Source: Moraxellaceae bacterium (GTDB lineage: Bacteria > Pseudomonadota > Gammaproteobacteria > Pseudomonadales > Moraxellaceae). Taken from it: 64,000 nt of DNA. Numbering within the stretch: position 1 is the first letter of the stretch; each line of letters starts with the position of its first letter. Made by a program: the position numbers and the translations under genes. Below, piece after piece: positions 27,346-38,029 of the stretch. The stretch covers positions 62,001 through 126,000 of the forward strand of contig JAQZBP010000009.1 in NCBI GenBank assembly GCA_029237815.1. The letters run 5' to 3'. Under the pieces are notes generated by a model. It worked only from the letters and a program-made list of their open reading frames with translations, did not search any database and was not told the origin of the DNA.

Positions 27346-28359
27346 TTACTCACTCGCGCCCCGCACCGCGCCCGCCCCCGGCGACGGCGCGTACAGATTC
27401 CCCCTCGTGTCCGGCGCCGGCGGCGCGCCCTCCAGCAGCGCGCGCTCGTAGATCAGCGCCGCACTCCACTCCGCCACGTCGGGCAGCAAACGGTGGCCGT
27501 GATACACGGCCCGCCCCTTCCACCCCACCGGCACTTCCTCGCGTGGATGCAGCGCCGTGTGCAGCACGACGTTCACCACCTTCTCTGGTGGATCAAGCAG
27601 GATCATGCCGAGCGGATGACCGCTGTAGTTGGCGGCGTGCCGGAAGAAAGGCGTGTCGGTGGCCGAGGGCAGCACGGTCGCCACGGCGATGTGGCGCTGC
27701 CCCGCGCGCCGCAATTCCTCGTTGAGCGCGCGCCCGAGCGCCATCACGCCGGCCTTGGTCGCGGCATAGCTGGCATGCCAGGCCAGCGGCAGCTCGCCCT
27801 CGACCGAGCCGATGTTCACCAGCGTGCCGTGGCCCTGCCGGAGGAACTGCGTGAGCGCGGCGTGGCTGCCGAACAGCACGCCCTTCAGGTTCACATCGAC
27901 GACGCGCGCATGGTCCGCCACGGGAATTTTCTCGAAGGGCCCGAGCGCGCCGACGCCGGCATTGTTGATCCACACGTCGATGCGCCCGAAGCGCGCGACG
28001 GCGGCGGCGGCCAGGCGCTGCACCTCCTCGGGCCGGCTGACGTCGGTGACCACCACGAGGGGCGTGCCGCCCGCCGCCGCGATCTGCTGCGCCGCGCTCT
28101 CAAGCGCCACCTCGCCGCGCGCGGCCAGCACGACGTTGGCGCGCTGCCCGCCCAGCGCCAGCGCCACGCCGCGGCCGATACCGCTGGAGGCGCCGGTGAT
28201 CACATAAGTGCGGCCGGCATTTTTTGCGCGATCACGCTTGCCGAGCGGCGAAGTGGCGCAGCCGGCGAGCGACAGCGCGAGCAGGCACAGCAGCAGAAGC
28301 GGCAACCATTGCAGCCGTGACGCTTGCGCGGTGCGCGGGACAGGTGCGGGATGCGGCAT
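27346..28359 (-). CDS. SDR-family oxidoreductase with lipoprotein-like N-terminus
   Basis: 337 residues. Residues 17-37 (hydrophobic, ending LSLAGCATS) look exactly like a lipoprotein signal with Cys34 at the lipobox. A full classical short-chain dehydrogenase follows: T-G-x3-G-x-G at 55-62 (TGASSGIG), NNAG at 131-134, catalytic Ser184, Tyr197 and Lys201 (SYAATKAG). The C-terminal ~70 residues extend beyond a minimal SDR. It would bind NAD(P), which is unexpected outside the cytoplasm, so the segment may instead act as a membrane anchor facing in. The substrate is unknown. A cytoplasmic protein starting downstream of the signal is possible, but no ribosome site supports it. Confidence 0.85.
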   Translation of the reverse strand: MPHPAPVPRTAQASRLQWLPLLLLCLLALSLAGCATSPLGKRDRAKNAGRTYVITGASSGIGRGVALALGGQRANVVLAARGEVALESAAQQIAAAGGTPLVVVTDVSRPEEVQRLAAAAVARFGRIDVWINNAGVGALGPFEKIPVADHARVVDVNLKGVLFGSHAALTQFLRQGHGTLVNIGSVEGELPLAWHASYAATKAGVMALGRALNEELRRAGQRHIAVATVLPSATDTPFFRHAANYSGHPLGMILLDPPEKVVNVVLHTALHPREEVPVGWKGRAVYHGHRLLPDVAEWSAALIYERALLEGAPPAPDTRGNLYAPSPGAGAVRGASE

Positions 28360-28650
28360 GGCAAGCCTCCAGTGCAGGGGGAGACTTCAAGGTAGCCGAT
28401 GCAAAAGGCGGGCGCCGGCTATGCGAGCCGCGCGGGGCCGCTCCTTGGATTAATGGCCCCGCGCGGGAACTGGAAAAGAAGGAATGAAAAGCGAAGGTTC
28501 CGCGGGCAATGCAGGGCGGCGGGCCCGCGCGATGTCCGTGCCCTGGGTGCTTTTGTCGCCACCCGCCGGCAGAACGATGATCTGCTGTCCCACGCGCTTG
28601 AAGTACCCGCGTTAACCGGGACCGTAATCGATGCGCAGCCTGGCCGCGCC

Positions 28651-29421
28651 CTACTCCACCACATCGCGATACGCGCACCAGGCGGCGTGCCCCAGTAGCG
28701 GCATCACCACCACGAGGCCCACCAGCAGCGTCGACATCGCCAGCAGCGACAGCCCGACGATGAGCCCGGCCCACACCGTCATTGCCGGCAGGTTGGTCAG
28801 CACGGCGCGCACGCTGGTGAGCATGGCCGTCACCACGTCGCAGTCGCGGTCGATCACCATGGGCATGCCCACCGCCGTCGCCGCGAACACCACCGAGGCC
28901 ATCAGCGCGCCCGAGAGCAGCCAGGCCGTCACCACGCCCACGTAGTCACCCGAGAAGAGCACATTGCTCGCGAAGTCCGTCACGCTGCCCATGTCGCCGC
29001 CGTAGGAGAGCGCGAACATCACCGCCACCACGCGCTCCCAGAGCAGGCCGATCAGCAGCAGCGCCAGGCCGTAGTCGGCGATGCTGGCGGCATTGCGGCG
29101 CAACGCCTTCACCGAATCCAGAAAGCCGGTGCAGTCGCCCGTCTCGCACTGCCGCGACAGCTCGTAGACGCCGGCGGCAATGAGCGGCGTCACCATGACG
29201 AAGCCCGCCACCGCCGTGGAGAAGAACTCGGCATGCGGCAGCGCGAGGCTGAGCGCGCCCCAGCCGCCCAAGGTGACGATGACTCCGTAGATCATGCTGG
29301 GGCCGGGATGGCGCAGGAAATCGCGCCAGCCTTCGCGCAGCCAGTGAAAGGGGCGCAGGGCGGACACCCGGCGGATGGCGGGCCGCGTGGCCGCGGTCTT
29401 CTCGGTGACGCTCGCGTTCAT
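28651..29421 (-). CDS. DUF2189-like membrane protein
   Basis: 256 residues from ATG 29421; the upstream extension reads as non-coding. About six membrane helices. The motifs ALRPFHWLREGWRDFLRHPG near the N-terminus, ITLGGWG-like turns, and GMPMVIDRDCDVVTAMLTSV later are characteristic of DUF2189 integral membrane proteins, often encoded near cytochrome oxidase genes and sometimes discussed in assembly or quality control, without proof. No oxidase genes are visible here. The gene precedes the SDR gene on the same strand but with a 291-bp gap, so cotranscription is doubtful. Confidence 0.82.
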   Translation of the reverse strand: MNASVTEKTAATRPAIRRVSALRPFHWLREGWRDFLRHPGPSMIYGVIVTLGGWGALSLALPHAEFFSTAVAGFVMVTPLIAAGVYELSRQCETGDCTGFLDSVKALRRNAASIADYGLALLLIGLLWERVVAVMFALSYGGDMGSVTDFASNVLFSGDYVGVVTAWLLSGALMASVVFAATAVGMPMVIDRDCDVVTAMLTSVRAVLTNLPAMTVWAGLIVGLSLLAMSTLLVGLVVVMPLLGHAAWCAYRDVVE

Positions 29422-29761
29422 CGTCGTGTTGCTTCCAGGGGGCCGTGCCGCCCGGGTGGCGGCGACATCGGCCGAACATACCCGGCCACCTTTCATAATG
29501 TGTGGGCATTCCGACGAAAACGGCAAAAGGGGGTCGGAGTGAATGGCCGGGTAAATTCGTCGTCGTCGCGCGATAACCCGGTATGAGGGGGCGCCGCGGG
29601 TGCGGTGCATGCCGCTGGCGTCCCGCGTCTGCGGCATGCAGTCGCGCAGCGGCAGGAGGCGGCAATGCGGTCGCGGTGAATGCCGCGGAGGGCAATTTCG
29701 TTTGCGGTACCGCCGGTGGCAGCGTGTCGCAGTGTGGTGCCGCCGGCGGCAGTGCGCCACT

Positions 29762-30574
29762 TCACCCGTTGCCGGAAGCCGCCGCCCGCGTCAGCGCCAC
29801 GCCGCCGCGCGATGCCAGCCACGCCGCCGGATACATCACCGCGCCGAAAGCGGCCAGCGCCGTCATCGCATCCTCTGGTGCGCCCGACTGGGTCAGCACC
29901 AGCGTCACCAGCGTCAGGTTCTTCACCACGCCCATCGCCTCGAGCCGGTCGGCGGCATCGAAGGCCGACGCCAGGGCAAGCGCCAGCGCCACCGCGGCGG
30001 CCACCGCCGCCAGGCGCGGATGCACCAGCAGCTGCGGCAGCGACTGCCACGCCACCACCAGAATGAGCGCCACCACCGACAGCGAAGCGGCCTGCTCCAG
30101 GCGGCGCAGCGCCGGCGCCGACAGCGGCCGCCGCGCCTTCCACCAGCGCCCGACCTGCCAGGGCAGCCACTGCGCCAGCACCAGGGTCACGAACACCGTC
30201 AGCGCGACGCCGAGGGCATCCGTCGTCACCCAGGCCGCGGCAATCGGCATGCCGATGAGCGCGAGCAACGCGCCGCTAGCCAGGCGCGCCGTGACGCGAT
30301 GGTTGTCGGCGCCGCGGGCGCGCGCCCAGGCCACGCCCGAGGTGCCGCTGCCGGAGAGGATGCAGAGCGCAAGGCCGAGGCCGCCGGCGGCCGAGACCCA
30401 TCCGCCCGCCGCGCAGGCCACCACCAGCAGCAGCGGCAGCGCGTACACGCCCAGCCAGTAGCGGAGCGAGAGCTCGTGCCGCCACGCGGCGCGGTCGCGG
30501 GTGTCCGCCCCCAGCCCCAGGCTCAGCATCACCAACCAGGCGGAGAGCGGCGAAAGAATTGTCAGCACAGTCAT
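29762..30574 (-). CDS. Bile acid:sodium symporter-like membrane protein
   Basis: 270 residues from ATG 30574 (MTVLTILSPLSAWLVMLSLG). About eight to nine membrane helices. The segment LALCILSGSGTSGVAWARAR resembles the conserved crossover region of BASS-type transporters, and overall length fits half to full members. The similarity is weaker than for the SbtA-type gene, so a related permease family is possible. There is no ribosome site of note and no metabolic neighbour to suggest a substrate. Confidence 0.55.
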   Translation of the reverse strand: MTVLTILSPLSAWLVMLSLGLGADTRDRAAWRHELSLRYWLGVYALPLLLVVACAAGGWVSAAGGLGLALCILSGSGTSGVAWARARGADNHRVTARLASGALLALIGMPIAAAWVTTDALGVALTVFVTLVLAQWLPWQVGRWWKARRPLSAPALRRLEQAASLSVVALILVVAWQSLPQLLVHPRLAAVAAAVALALALASAFDAADRLEAMGVVKNLTLVTLVLTQSGAPEDAMTALAAFGAVMYPAAWLASRGGVALTRAAASGNG

Positions 30575-30798
30575 CGTTGCAAGGTTTCCGTCAGGGGCGC
30601 CCGGCAAGGCGCCGGCGGCGGTTGGCACTACAGCACGCCGCCGCCGGAACACCAAGGCGGCGACAGCGGTCGGGATTGCCGGCGCGCCGGCCGGATTGTG
30701 ACACGGCCCCCTTTCCCCGCTCGCCGGCGTGGGCGACAGTCGAGCCCTGCGTGGCCGTCACGGCTGGCGCGGCGGGAACCCCACTAAGGAAAAAACCC

Positions 30799-31230
30799 AT
30801 GACAACAAATACCGCACTGCTCGGACCGGTCGTCGCCCTGGTCGCCTGGTCGATGGTGATGTGGCTGTGGATGTACGCCACGCGCATTCCCGCCATCGTC
30901 TCCCTGAAGATCAAGCTCGACCCGGCGGCGCCGCGCGGCGCGCAGATGGCCACGCTGCCGGCCTCCATCCGCTGGAAAGCCGACAACTATAACCACCTCA
31001 TGGAGCAGCCCACGATCTTCTACGCGATCGTGCTGGCGCTGGCGACCATGGGCAATGCGGCGGAAAGCATGCTGGTGCTGGCCTGGGCCTATGTCGGCGT
31101 GCGCGTCGTGCACAGCCTGGTGCAGGCGCTGGTGAACAAGATCGAAGTGCGCTTTGCGCTGTTCTTCCTCTCGAACATCCCGCTGTTCGGCCTGACCTAT
31201 GGCGCGGCCGCGCAGTTGTGGGGCTTCTGA
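30799..31230 (+). CDS. MAPEG-family membrane protein
   Basis: 143 residues from ATG 30799, preceded by ctaaggaaaaaaccc. Four membrane helices. RWKADNYNHLMEQPTIFYAI and the helix ESMLVLAWAYVGVRVVHSLV are typical of the longer bacterial MAPEG branch, inner-membrane proteins whose animal relatives act on glutathione or leukotrienes. It is the second MAPEG member in the window and only distantly similar to 21557-21943. It is monocistronic by position: the neighbour upstream is divergent and a GC-rich inverted repeat lies downstream near 31273-31296. Confidence 0.85.
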   Translation: MTTNTALLGPVVALVAWSMVMWLWMYATRIPAIVSLKIKLDPAAPRGAQMATLPASIRWKADNYNHLMEQPTIFYAIVLALATMGNAAESMLVLAWAYVGVRVVHSLVQALVNKIEVRFALFFLSNIPLFGLTYGAAAQLWGF

Positions 31231-31356
31231 AGCGCAGGCCTTCGTGAGCGGGGCCGGCGCCCGCTCATGAAAGCCCGGCCCGGTATCCCGCCGGGCCCTG
31301 GACAGCGGTTACACTGCCGCCCCGAAAAGAACAGGCCACTGGCCAGGGAACGCCTC

Positions 31357-32370
31357 GTGAAATCCGTACTCGCCTGCCTGCTGCTCCCCCTGACCCTGCT
31401 GCTCGCGGGCTGCAACGAAGGCGGCGCCAGCTCGCCCGGCACGGGCTTGCGCGCCATCGAGACGCGCCATCCGGACAACTCGCTCGCCTCCCTCACGCTG
31501 CTGGACCGCGACAGCGCCGACAACCTCGTCCGCGTGCGCTACTACACGGGCGTCGGCAACGACGGCAAATGGCGCACCGGCGACGACGAACTCGCCTCGT
31601 ATTCCCTCTGCACGCAGACCTACACCGGCGACCTGCTGTACGACCCGCTGCTCGAACTCGAGGGCCATGCCTGGACGCAGGACCGCTTCACCGTGCGCAA
31701 CTGCGCGCTCGACGCGCGCGCCAGCATCATCAGCAGCCACACCTTCACCGACCGCGGCGGCGATGGCCACTGGTTCACCGCGGATGACATTTCGCAGCCG
31801 CTCGTGCTGCTGGAGCGCACCGCCACCGGACACCGGCGCACCGTCACCGGCATTGCCCCGGCGCCCTGCGCCATCAACTGCGGTGGCCTCACCAACATCG
31901 TGTACAACCCCTACGCGGGCATCGCACCCGCCAGCACGGAGGCCACGTATGTCGACGGCGGCCAGACCGGGGAGCTGCGGCTCCCCTTCACCACGCTGCA
32001 CTACGAGCTCGACGGCAACCAGATGCTGCTGCGCAAGACCCTGGACACGCCAACGCAACCCGGCGTGCACAGCGTCTACGAGCGCTTCGATGCGCTCCCC
32101 GATGGCTCGCGCCTGGTACGCCAGATCAAGGTCGTCGACTCCGTCCTCATCTACAGCATGAGCGGCAGCCCCACCGGCCAGATCCTGCTGGCCATTCTCG
32201 GCCTGTCGGGGCCGACCGTGGTAATCGACGGCACGCCCTACTCGCAGGTCACGAGCGCGCACTTCCGCAGCATCGAGCAGGCCCGAATCCCTGAGGCGGC
32301 GAGGGTGAGGCAGGGAGCTGACTGCGTCGCTTTTTTCAACAGCACAACCGGCAATTCGAGGGGCATATGA
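31357..32370 (+). CDS. Putative lipoprotein with altered 3' end
   Basis: 337 residues from GTG 31357, chosen because it gives the lipoprotein signal LPLTLLLAGCN and follows ccaggga. Two Asp/Gly-rich stretches (VGNDGKWRTGDDELASY and GGDGHWFTADDIS) could bind calcium. The C-terminal part contains SGPTVVIDGTPYSQVTSAHF. A 98-bp segment (32183-32280) is repeated without a mismatch at 34816-34913. There it continues into VRLPESLR and a stop; here an 8-base difference right after IEQ shifts the frame, so the last ~27 residues (from ARIPEAAR) are probably not ancestral. Its stop overlaps the next start (ATGA). Confidence 0.7.
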   Translation: MKSVLACLLLPLTLLLAGCNEGGASSPGTGLRAIETRHPDNSLASLTLLDRDSADNLVRVRYYTGVGNDGKWRTGDDELASYSLCTQTYTGDLLYDPLLELEGHAWTQDRFTVRNCALDARASIISSHTFTDRGGDGHWFTADDISQPLVLLERTATGHRRTVTGIAPAPCAINCGGLTNIVYNPYAGIAPASTEATYVDGGQTGELRLPFTTLHYELDGNQMLLRKTLDTPTQPGVHSVYERFDALPDGSRLVRQIKVVDSVLIYSMSGSPTGQILLAILGLSGPTVVIDGTPYSQVTSAHFRSIEQARIPEAARVRQGADCVAFFNSTTGNSRGI

Positions 32371-32711
32371 AATGCACATTCCCCCTCACCGCAGTTGCAG
32401 CAGTCCTGATTGCTGTATGTGTGAGCACGGCAGCGGCGCACCCCGGCGGCCTGAACAGGAGCGGCTGCCACAACAATCGCAAGACCGGCAATTACCATTG
32501 CCATGGTGGCACTGCGCACCCACGTGCTGACTCTGCTGACCGCCAGGCGAGCCCCGGCACGAATGACGGCACGATGCCGCGCGCGTTCCGCAATTGCGCC
32601 GCCGCGAGAGCAGCCGGCGCCGCGCCCGTCAGGATCGGCGAGCCGGGCTATGGCCCCCATCTCGACCGTGACGGCGATGGCATCGGTTGCGAGCCCTACC
32701 GCGGCCGCTAG
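32367..32711 (+). CDS. Exported excalibur/YHYH-like calcium-binding protein
   Basis: 114 residues. A signal peptide ends CVSTAAAHPG. Mature part 1 has the GLNRSGCHNNRKTGNYHCH pattern common in small exported HNH/YHRH-like modules. Part 2 is an excalibur domain: FRNCAAARAAGAAPV, GEPGYGPHLDRDGDGIGCE, with a DxDxDG calcium-binding loop and two Cys. The same pairing occurs in many exported bacterial proteins, where excalibur is a surface or extracellular calcium module. Translation may be coupled to the preceding lipoprotein gene through the 4-bp overlap, but that overlap depends on a frame-shifted tail, so it may be recent. Confidence 0.85.
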   Translation: MKCTFPLTAVAAVLIAVCVSTAAAHPGGLNRSGCHNNRKTGNYHCHGGTAHPRADSADRQASPGTNDGTMPRAFRNCAAARAAGAAPVRIGEPGYGPHLDRDGDGIGCEPYRGR

Positions 32712-32865
32712 CCGGCGCCAGGCGTGGCAGGCTGAATTGAGCAGGAAACTTTTTCATCGTCGGAATAAGGTCGCACCTCCCTCAGCCGACATTGCAACCG
32801 CCGGGTGGATGGCCCGACACGAGGGGTGGTGCGACTGCTCCTCACAGACCTTCTTCAGCACCAAG

Positions 32866-32889
32866 AAAAAGCCCGGCCGGGGCCGGGCA
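32866..32889 (-). terminator. Terminator for the minus-strand lipoprotein operon
   Basis: Perfect stem gcccggcc/ggccgggc with a 2-base loop. Read on the minus strand it is followed by a five-T tract, 20 bp after the 32909 gene. Confidence 0.8.
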
Positions 32890-32908
32890 TTTCGCGCCAC
32901 AGAGGCGT

Positions 32909-33832
32909 CTACCCCGCTATCGCCGGTGCGGTGGCCGGCGCACACCGCACGTCCTTGCGCGGGACCGACATCAGCCAGCCGCGCAGCGTGCGAATCACCA
33001 GACGATTGCAGGCGTCGCCCAAAATGGAGGCGCGCTCCATCTTTTCGGTCGCGCCCTCCAGATAGCGCACGGTTTTCTGGGCCGGTAATGCGCTGCCTCC
33101 GCGAGCCAGGTCATCCAGTACCATCGCGAGCGAATCCGCGACCAGTGCTGCCGCGGTTGCCTTCAGCGCTTCGCCTTCGCCCTGCCGCCAGAAGGCCTGC
33201 AGGTCCTCGGCTGCGTGCGGTGTCGACACCACACGCACCGCATTCACATACACCGGCTTCTTCAGGTTACCGGGCGCGAAGACAGAGATACTGTTGTCCA
33301 TCACGATGGCGCGTTGATCCTGCGTCATGGCGAAGACGGGCAGGCTCCTGAACAACCATCCCTCGCTGGCAGTTGCCGTGGCGGCCACGAAACCGCGCTG
33401 CTTGCGCTCGCCGATCAACGCCAGGACCCGCTGCTGCAGTTCGCTGGCCTGGTAGCCATCGAGATACTGCCTGTACGGATTGAGCACGACATCCGCATCC
33501 TCCTGCATCCTCTCCTTCTGGTTGTCGCGGATGGACTTGGTCATCAGTGCGTGCGTCATCAGGCCCGCTACTGCGCTGATCGGATCCGGTGCGGGATAGA
33601 GCATCTGCTGCTGTTGCGTACCCGCCTTATCCAGGCTGACCACGCCGCGGAAGACGACCCTGTCCTTCTCCGGGAGGTTCAGGGTAAGCACAACACTCTC
33701 GGCAACGACCACCGGCTGCTCCGGCAGCACCCTGCCATTATCCTTGGGGGCAGCGTGCAGCGACGCGCAGAAGCCGGCAACCAGCAGGGCGAGGCATGCC
33801 TGATGCAGCATGCGCGGGAGTGCGCTGACCAT
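32909..33832 (-). CDS. Hypothetical secreted protein
   Basis: 307 residues with a signal peptide (ACLALLVAGFCASLHA, cleavage ~residue 27). The mature part has a beta-rich N-terminal segment (VVVAESVVLTLNLPEKDRVV) and a helical C-terminal half (EALKATAAALVADSLAMVLD, ATEKMERASILGDACNRLVI). No family recognised. It begins 3 bp after the stop of the upstream lipoprotein gene on the same strand, so the two form an operon and probably act together at the envelope. ATG at codon 8 is a second possible start. Confidence 0.65.
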   Translation of the reverse strand: MVSALPRMLHQACLALLVAGFCASLHAAPKDNGRVLPEQPVVVAESVVLTLNLPEKDRVVFRGVVSLDKAGTQQQQMLYPAPDPISAVAGLMTHALMTKSIRDNQKERMQEDADVVLNPYRQYLDGYQASELQQRVLALIGERKQRGFVAATATASEGWLFRSLPVFAMTQDQRAIVMDNSISVFAPGNLKKPVYVNAVRVVSTPHAAEDLQAFWRQGEGEALKATAAALVADSLAMVLDDLARGGSALPAQKTVRYLEGATEKMERASILGDACNRLVIRTLRGWLMSVPRKDVRCAPATAPAIAG

Positions 33833-33835
33833 GGG

Positions 33836-34534
33836 TCATTGCCCCTTGAGCGCGGTCAGGATGTCGTCCTTGCCCAGCTCCAGCGCCTGGTAGTAGGCGT
33901 TGGTCAGCCCCGGGAAGGCGGGCGGTTCATCCCAGGCACCATCGGCGGCCTTCTGTATCAGCACCTCGCGGTACCACTGAAGACTGTTGTCGTTGAGGTC
34001 GACCATATAGCCCGAACCGGCAAAGGTCGCCTTGGGATCGCTGAGCGGCACATAGGCCGAGTAGTTACGAACGAAGCCGATGGTCTGCAACTCGATCACC
34101 AGCAGCTGATCCACGCCGTACTTTTCCTTCAGCTGCGTGAAGTCGCGCTTGGCCAGATTGGGCCCCTTGACCTTGGCCTTGGGCAACTTGGCAACATCGA
34201 GCTCTTCATCGATGGCCTTGGCTGCCACGCCGTCCCTGGTGAGCTGATCCACCACCATGGTCTTGAGCTGAGGCAGGTCTTCATGGGTCAGGCTGGCCGT
34301 ATGCCTGGTCAGCGAGCCATTGGCCGTCGCGGCGGCGGCATAGCAGAGGAGGCAGCCGGCGCCGGGAAAGGCCGTATCCACCTTGGGGAGCTTGGTCATC
34401 ACCACACCGACCTGGCGGGCCGGCGCTTCCTTGAGCTTGGCTGGTGCAAACGCGATCGGCTGCTGGGGAGTAACGGCACATCCGGACAGAAAAGCAGCGG
34501 CTGCTACCAAGGCGGCAGCAAAACGGATCTTCAT
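33836..34534 (-). CDS. Putative lipoprotein, first gene of a two-gene operon
   Basis: 232 residues from ATG 34534, with an aaaggaactgcc ribosome site. Lipoprotein signal MKIRFAAALVAAAAFLSGCA (Cys19). The mature protein has an alpha/beta pattern: QVGVVMTKLPKVDTAFPGAG, LKEKYGVDQLLVIELQTIGF, FAGSGYMVDLNDNSLQWYRE, which resembles lipoproteins with a GNA1162/YajG-like nucleotide-hydrolase-like fold, although assignment is tentative. A Cys pair sits at CLLC. It is followed by the secreted-protein gene after 3 bp and is likely anchored to the outer membrane. Confidence 0.7.
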   Translation of the reverse strand: MKIRFAAALVAAAAFLSGCAVTPQQPIAFAPAKLKEAPARQVGVVMTKLPKVDTAFPGAGCLLCYAAAATANGSLTRHTASLTHEDLPQLKTMVVDQLTRDGVAAKAIDEELDVAKLPKAKVKGPNLAKRDFTQLKEKYGVDQLLVIELQTIGFVRNYSAYVPLSDPKATFAGSGYMVDLNDNSLQWYREVLIQKAADGAWDEPPAFPGLTNAYYQALELGKDDILTALKGQ

Positions 34535-34717
34535 GGCAGTTCCTTTATTCTTGCGGGGAAGAGAGAGCAGGCCCATGGCGGCCCACGCCAAGCATATCGG
34601 AAACTATTTGGCGAGAAGAGCCCCGCGGCGTGCTGGCCGGTCCGACGTCCTTCTTCCCTGGCCGCTCTCTACTGCTTGCCGCCCTCTGGCGGCGGCGACA
34701 CCGTGAGCCCGCGCGAG

Positions 34718-34936
34718 GTCGTGCCGCGCCGCGAGCGTGGCATGACCTTGAGCAAGGCATCGGCCAGGCGCTTCATGGCCTCCACCACCTCGTGGCCGTC
34801 CGCCGCGACATCCGCTCCTGCTGGCCATTCTCGGCCTGTCGGGGCCGACCGTGGTAATCGACGGCACGCCCTACTCGCAGGTCACGAGCGCGCACTTCCG
34901 CAGCATCGAGCAGGTACGTCTACCCGAATCCCTGAG
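34718..34936. repeat. Mosaic of two gene-end fragments
   Basis: Three joined pieces. 34718-34770 matches 36318-36370 and 34768-34815 matches 36572-36619, both from the 3' part of the hybrid histidine kinase gene on its minus strand, joined at gcg with 204 bp missing. 34816-34913 matches 32183-32280 of the lipoprotein gene at 31357 without a mismatch, continuing to a plausible original end (codes VRLPESLR, stop). The kinase pieces carry several substitutions and the lipoprotein piece none. The rest of 34535-35160 shows no gene. Confidence 0.85.
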
Positions 34937-35160
34937 GTGAGCATGTCCGCCAGGCCCTGACCCTGCGGTGGCACCTCGCGGCGCGACGGCGCCTATGCTG
35001 TGGTGTGGGCCACCCCCTCGGCCGGCAGCAGGCCTCGCGCACGTCGCCCCGTGTCGGGCCGCGGGCAGGAATGGCCGCCGGCTTGACCCGCCTCAAGCGC
35101 GAGGGGCGCCACTCCTGTTGAGATAGGCCTCCCGCCCCTGCCCTGCAAAGGAGCTGCGCC

Positions 35161-36237
35161 ATGAGCCGCACCATGAAAGCCGCCGTCTTCGTCCAGCCCG
35201 GTCGCATCGCGCTCGACGAGAAGCCGATTCCCGAGCCGGGCCCGCTCGACGCCCTCATCCGCATCACCACCACCACCATCTGCGGCACCGACGTGCACAT
35301 CCTCAAGGGCGAGTACCCGGTGGCGCGCGGCCTCACCATCGGCCACGAGCCGGTCGGCGTGATCGAGAAGCTGGGCGCGGCCGTACAGGGCTATGCCGTG
35401 GGCCAGCGCGTCATCGCCGGCGCCATCACCCCCAGCGGCCACAGCGCCGCCTGCCTCTGCGGCGTCTGCTCGCAGGACGGCCCCGGCACCAAGTACGGCT
35501 TCAAGCCGCTGGGCGGCTGGCGCTTCGGCAATACCATCGACGGCTCCCAGGCCGAATACCTGCTGGTGCCGGACGCCATGACCAACCTGGCGCCGATTCC
35601 CGACGGCCTCAGCGACGAGCAGGTGCTGATGTGCCCCGACATCATGTCGACGGGCTTTTCCGGCGCCGAGCGCGGCGCCATCGCCATCGGCGACACCGTG
35701 GCGGTGTTCGCGCAGGGCCCCATCGGCCTCTGCGCCACGGCCGGCGCGCGCCTCATGGGCGCCTCCAAGATCATCACGGTGGAATCGGTGCCGGCACGCA
35801 TGGAAATCTCGCGTCGCATGGGCGCCGACCATGTCGTGGATTTCAGCAAGGGCAATGTGGTCGACCAGATCATGAAGCTCACCGACGGCCGCGGCGTCGA
35901 CGTCGCCATCGAGGCGCTGGGCCGCCAGCAGACCTTCGAGGGCGCCCTGCGCGTGCTGCGTCCGGGCGGCACCCTGTCCTCGCTGGGCGTCTACTCCTCC
36001 GACCTCACCATTCCGCTCGACGCCTTCTGCGCCGGCCTCGGCGACCACAAGATCGTCACGACGCTGTGCCCGGGCGGCAAGGAACGCATGCGCCGCCTGA
36101 TGGACATGATCGCCTCCGGCCGCCTCGATGCACGCCCGCTGGTCACGCACCGCTTCAAGCTCGCCGAGATCGAGGCCGCCTACGACCTCTTCGCCAACCA
36201 GCGCGACGGCGTGCTCAAGGTGGCGATCACGCCCTGA
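35161..36237 (+). CDS. Zinc-dependent NAD(P) alcohol dehydrogenase
   Basis: 358 residues with ribosome site aaaggagctgcgcc. Medium-chain dehydrogenase of the Clostridium/Thermoanaerobacter secondary-alcohol type: catalytic zinc ligands Cys41 (CGTDVH), His62-Glu63 (GHEP) and the Asp of CPDIMSTGF. The substrate loop GGWRFGNTIDGSQAEYL and Rossmann VFAQGPIGLCATAGAR follow, with VESVPAR after the second strand. The four-Cys structural zinc lobe is not complete, but a C-L-C-x-x-C cluster is present near residue 100. It likely interconverts secondary alcohols or short-chain ketones and aldehydes in the cytoplasm. It converges on the histidine kinase gene, 34 bp apart. Confidence 0.9.
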   Translation: MSRTMKAAVFVQPGRIALDEKPIPEPGPLDALIRITTTTICGTDVHILKGEYPVARGLTIGHEPVGVIEKLGAAVQGYAVGQRVIAGAITPSGHSAACLCGVCSQDGPGTKYGFKPLGGWRFGNTIDGSQAEYLLVPDAMTNLAPIPDGLSDEQVLMCPDIMSTGFSGAERGAIAIGDTVAVFAQGPIGLCATAGARLMGASKIITVESVPARMEISRRMGADHVVDFSKGNVVDQIMKLTDGRGVDVAIEALGRQQTFEGALRVLRPGGTLSSLGVYSSDLTIPLDAFCAGLGDHKIVTTLCPGGKERMRRLMDMIASGRLDARPLVTHRFKLAEIEAAYDLFANQRDGVLKVAITP

Positions 36238-36271
36238 GGCCGGCAACCGCCGCCGACGCGAAAGGCCTCGC

Positions 36272-38029
<1,758 letters not shown>

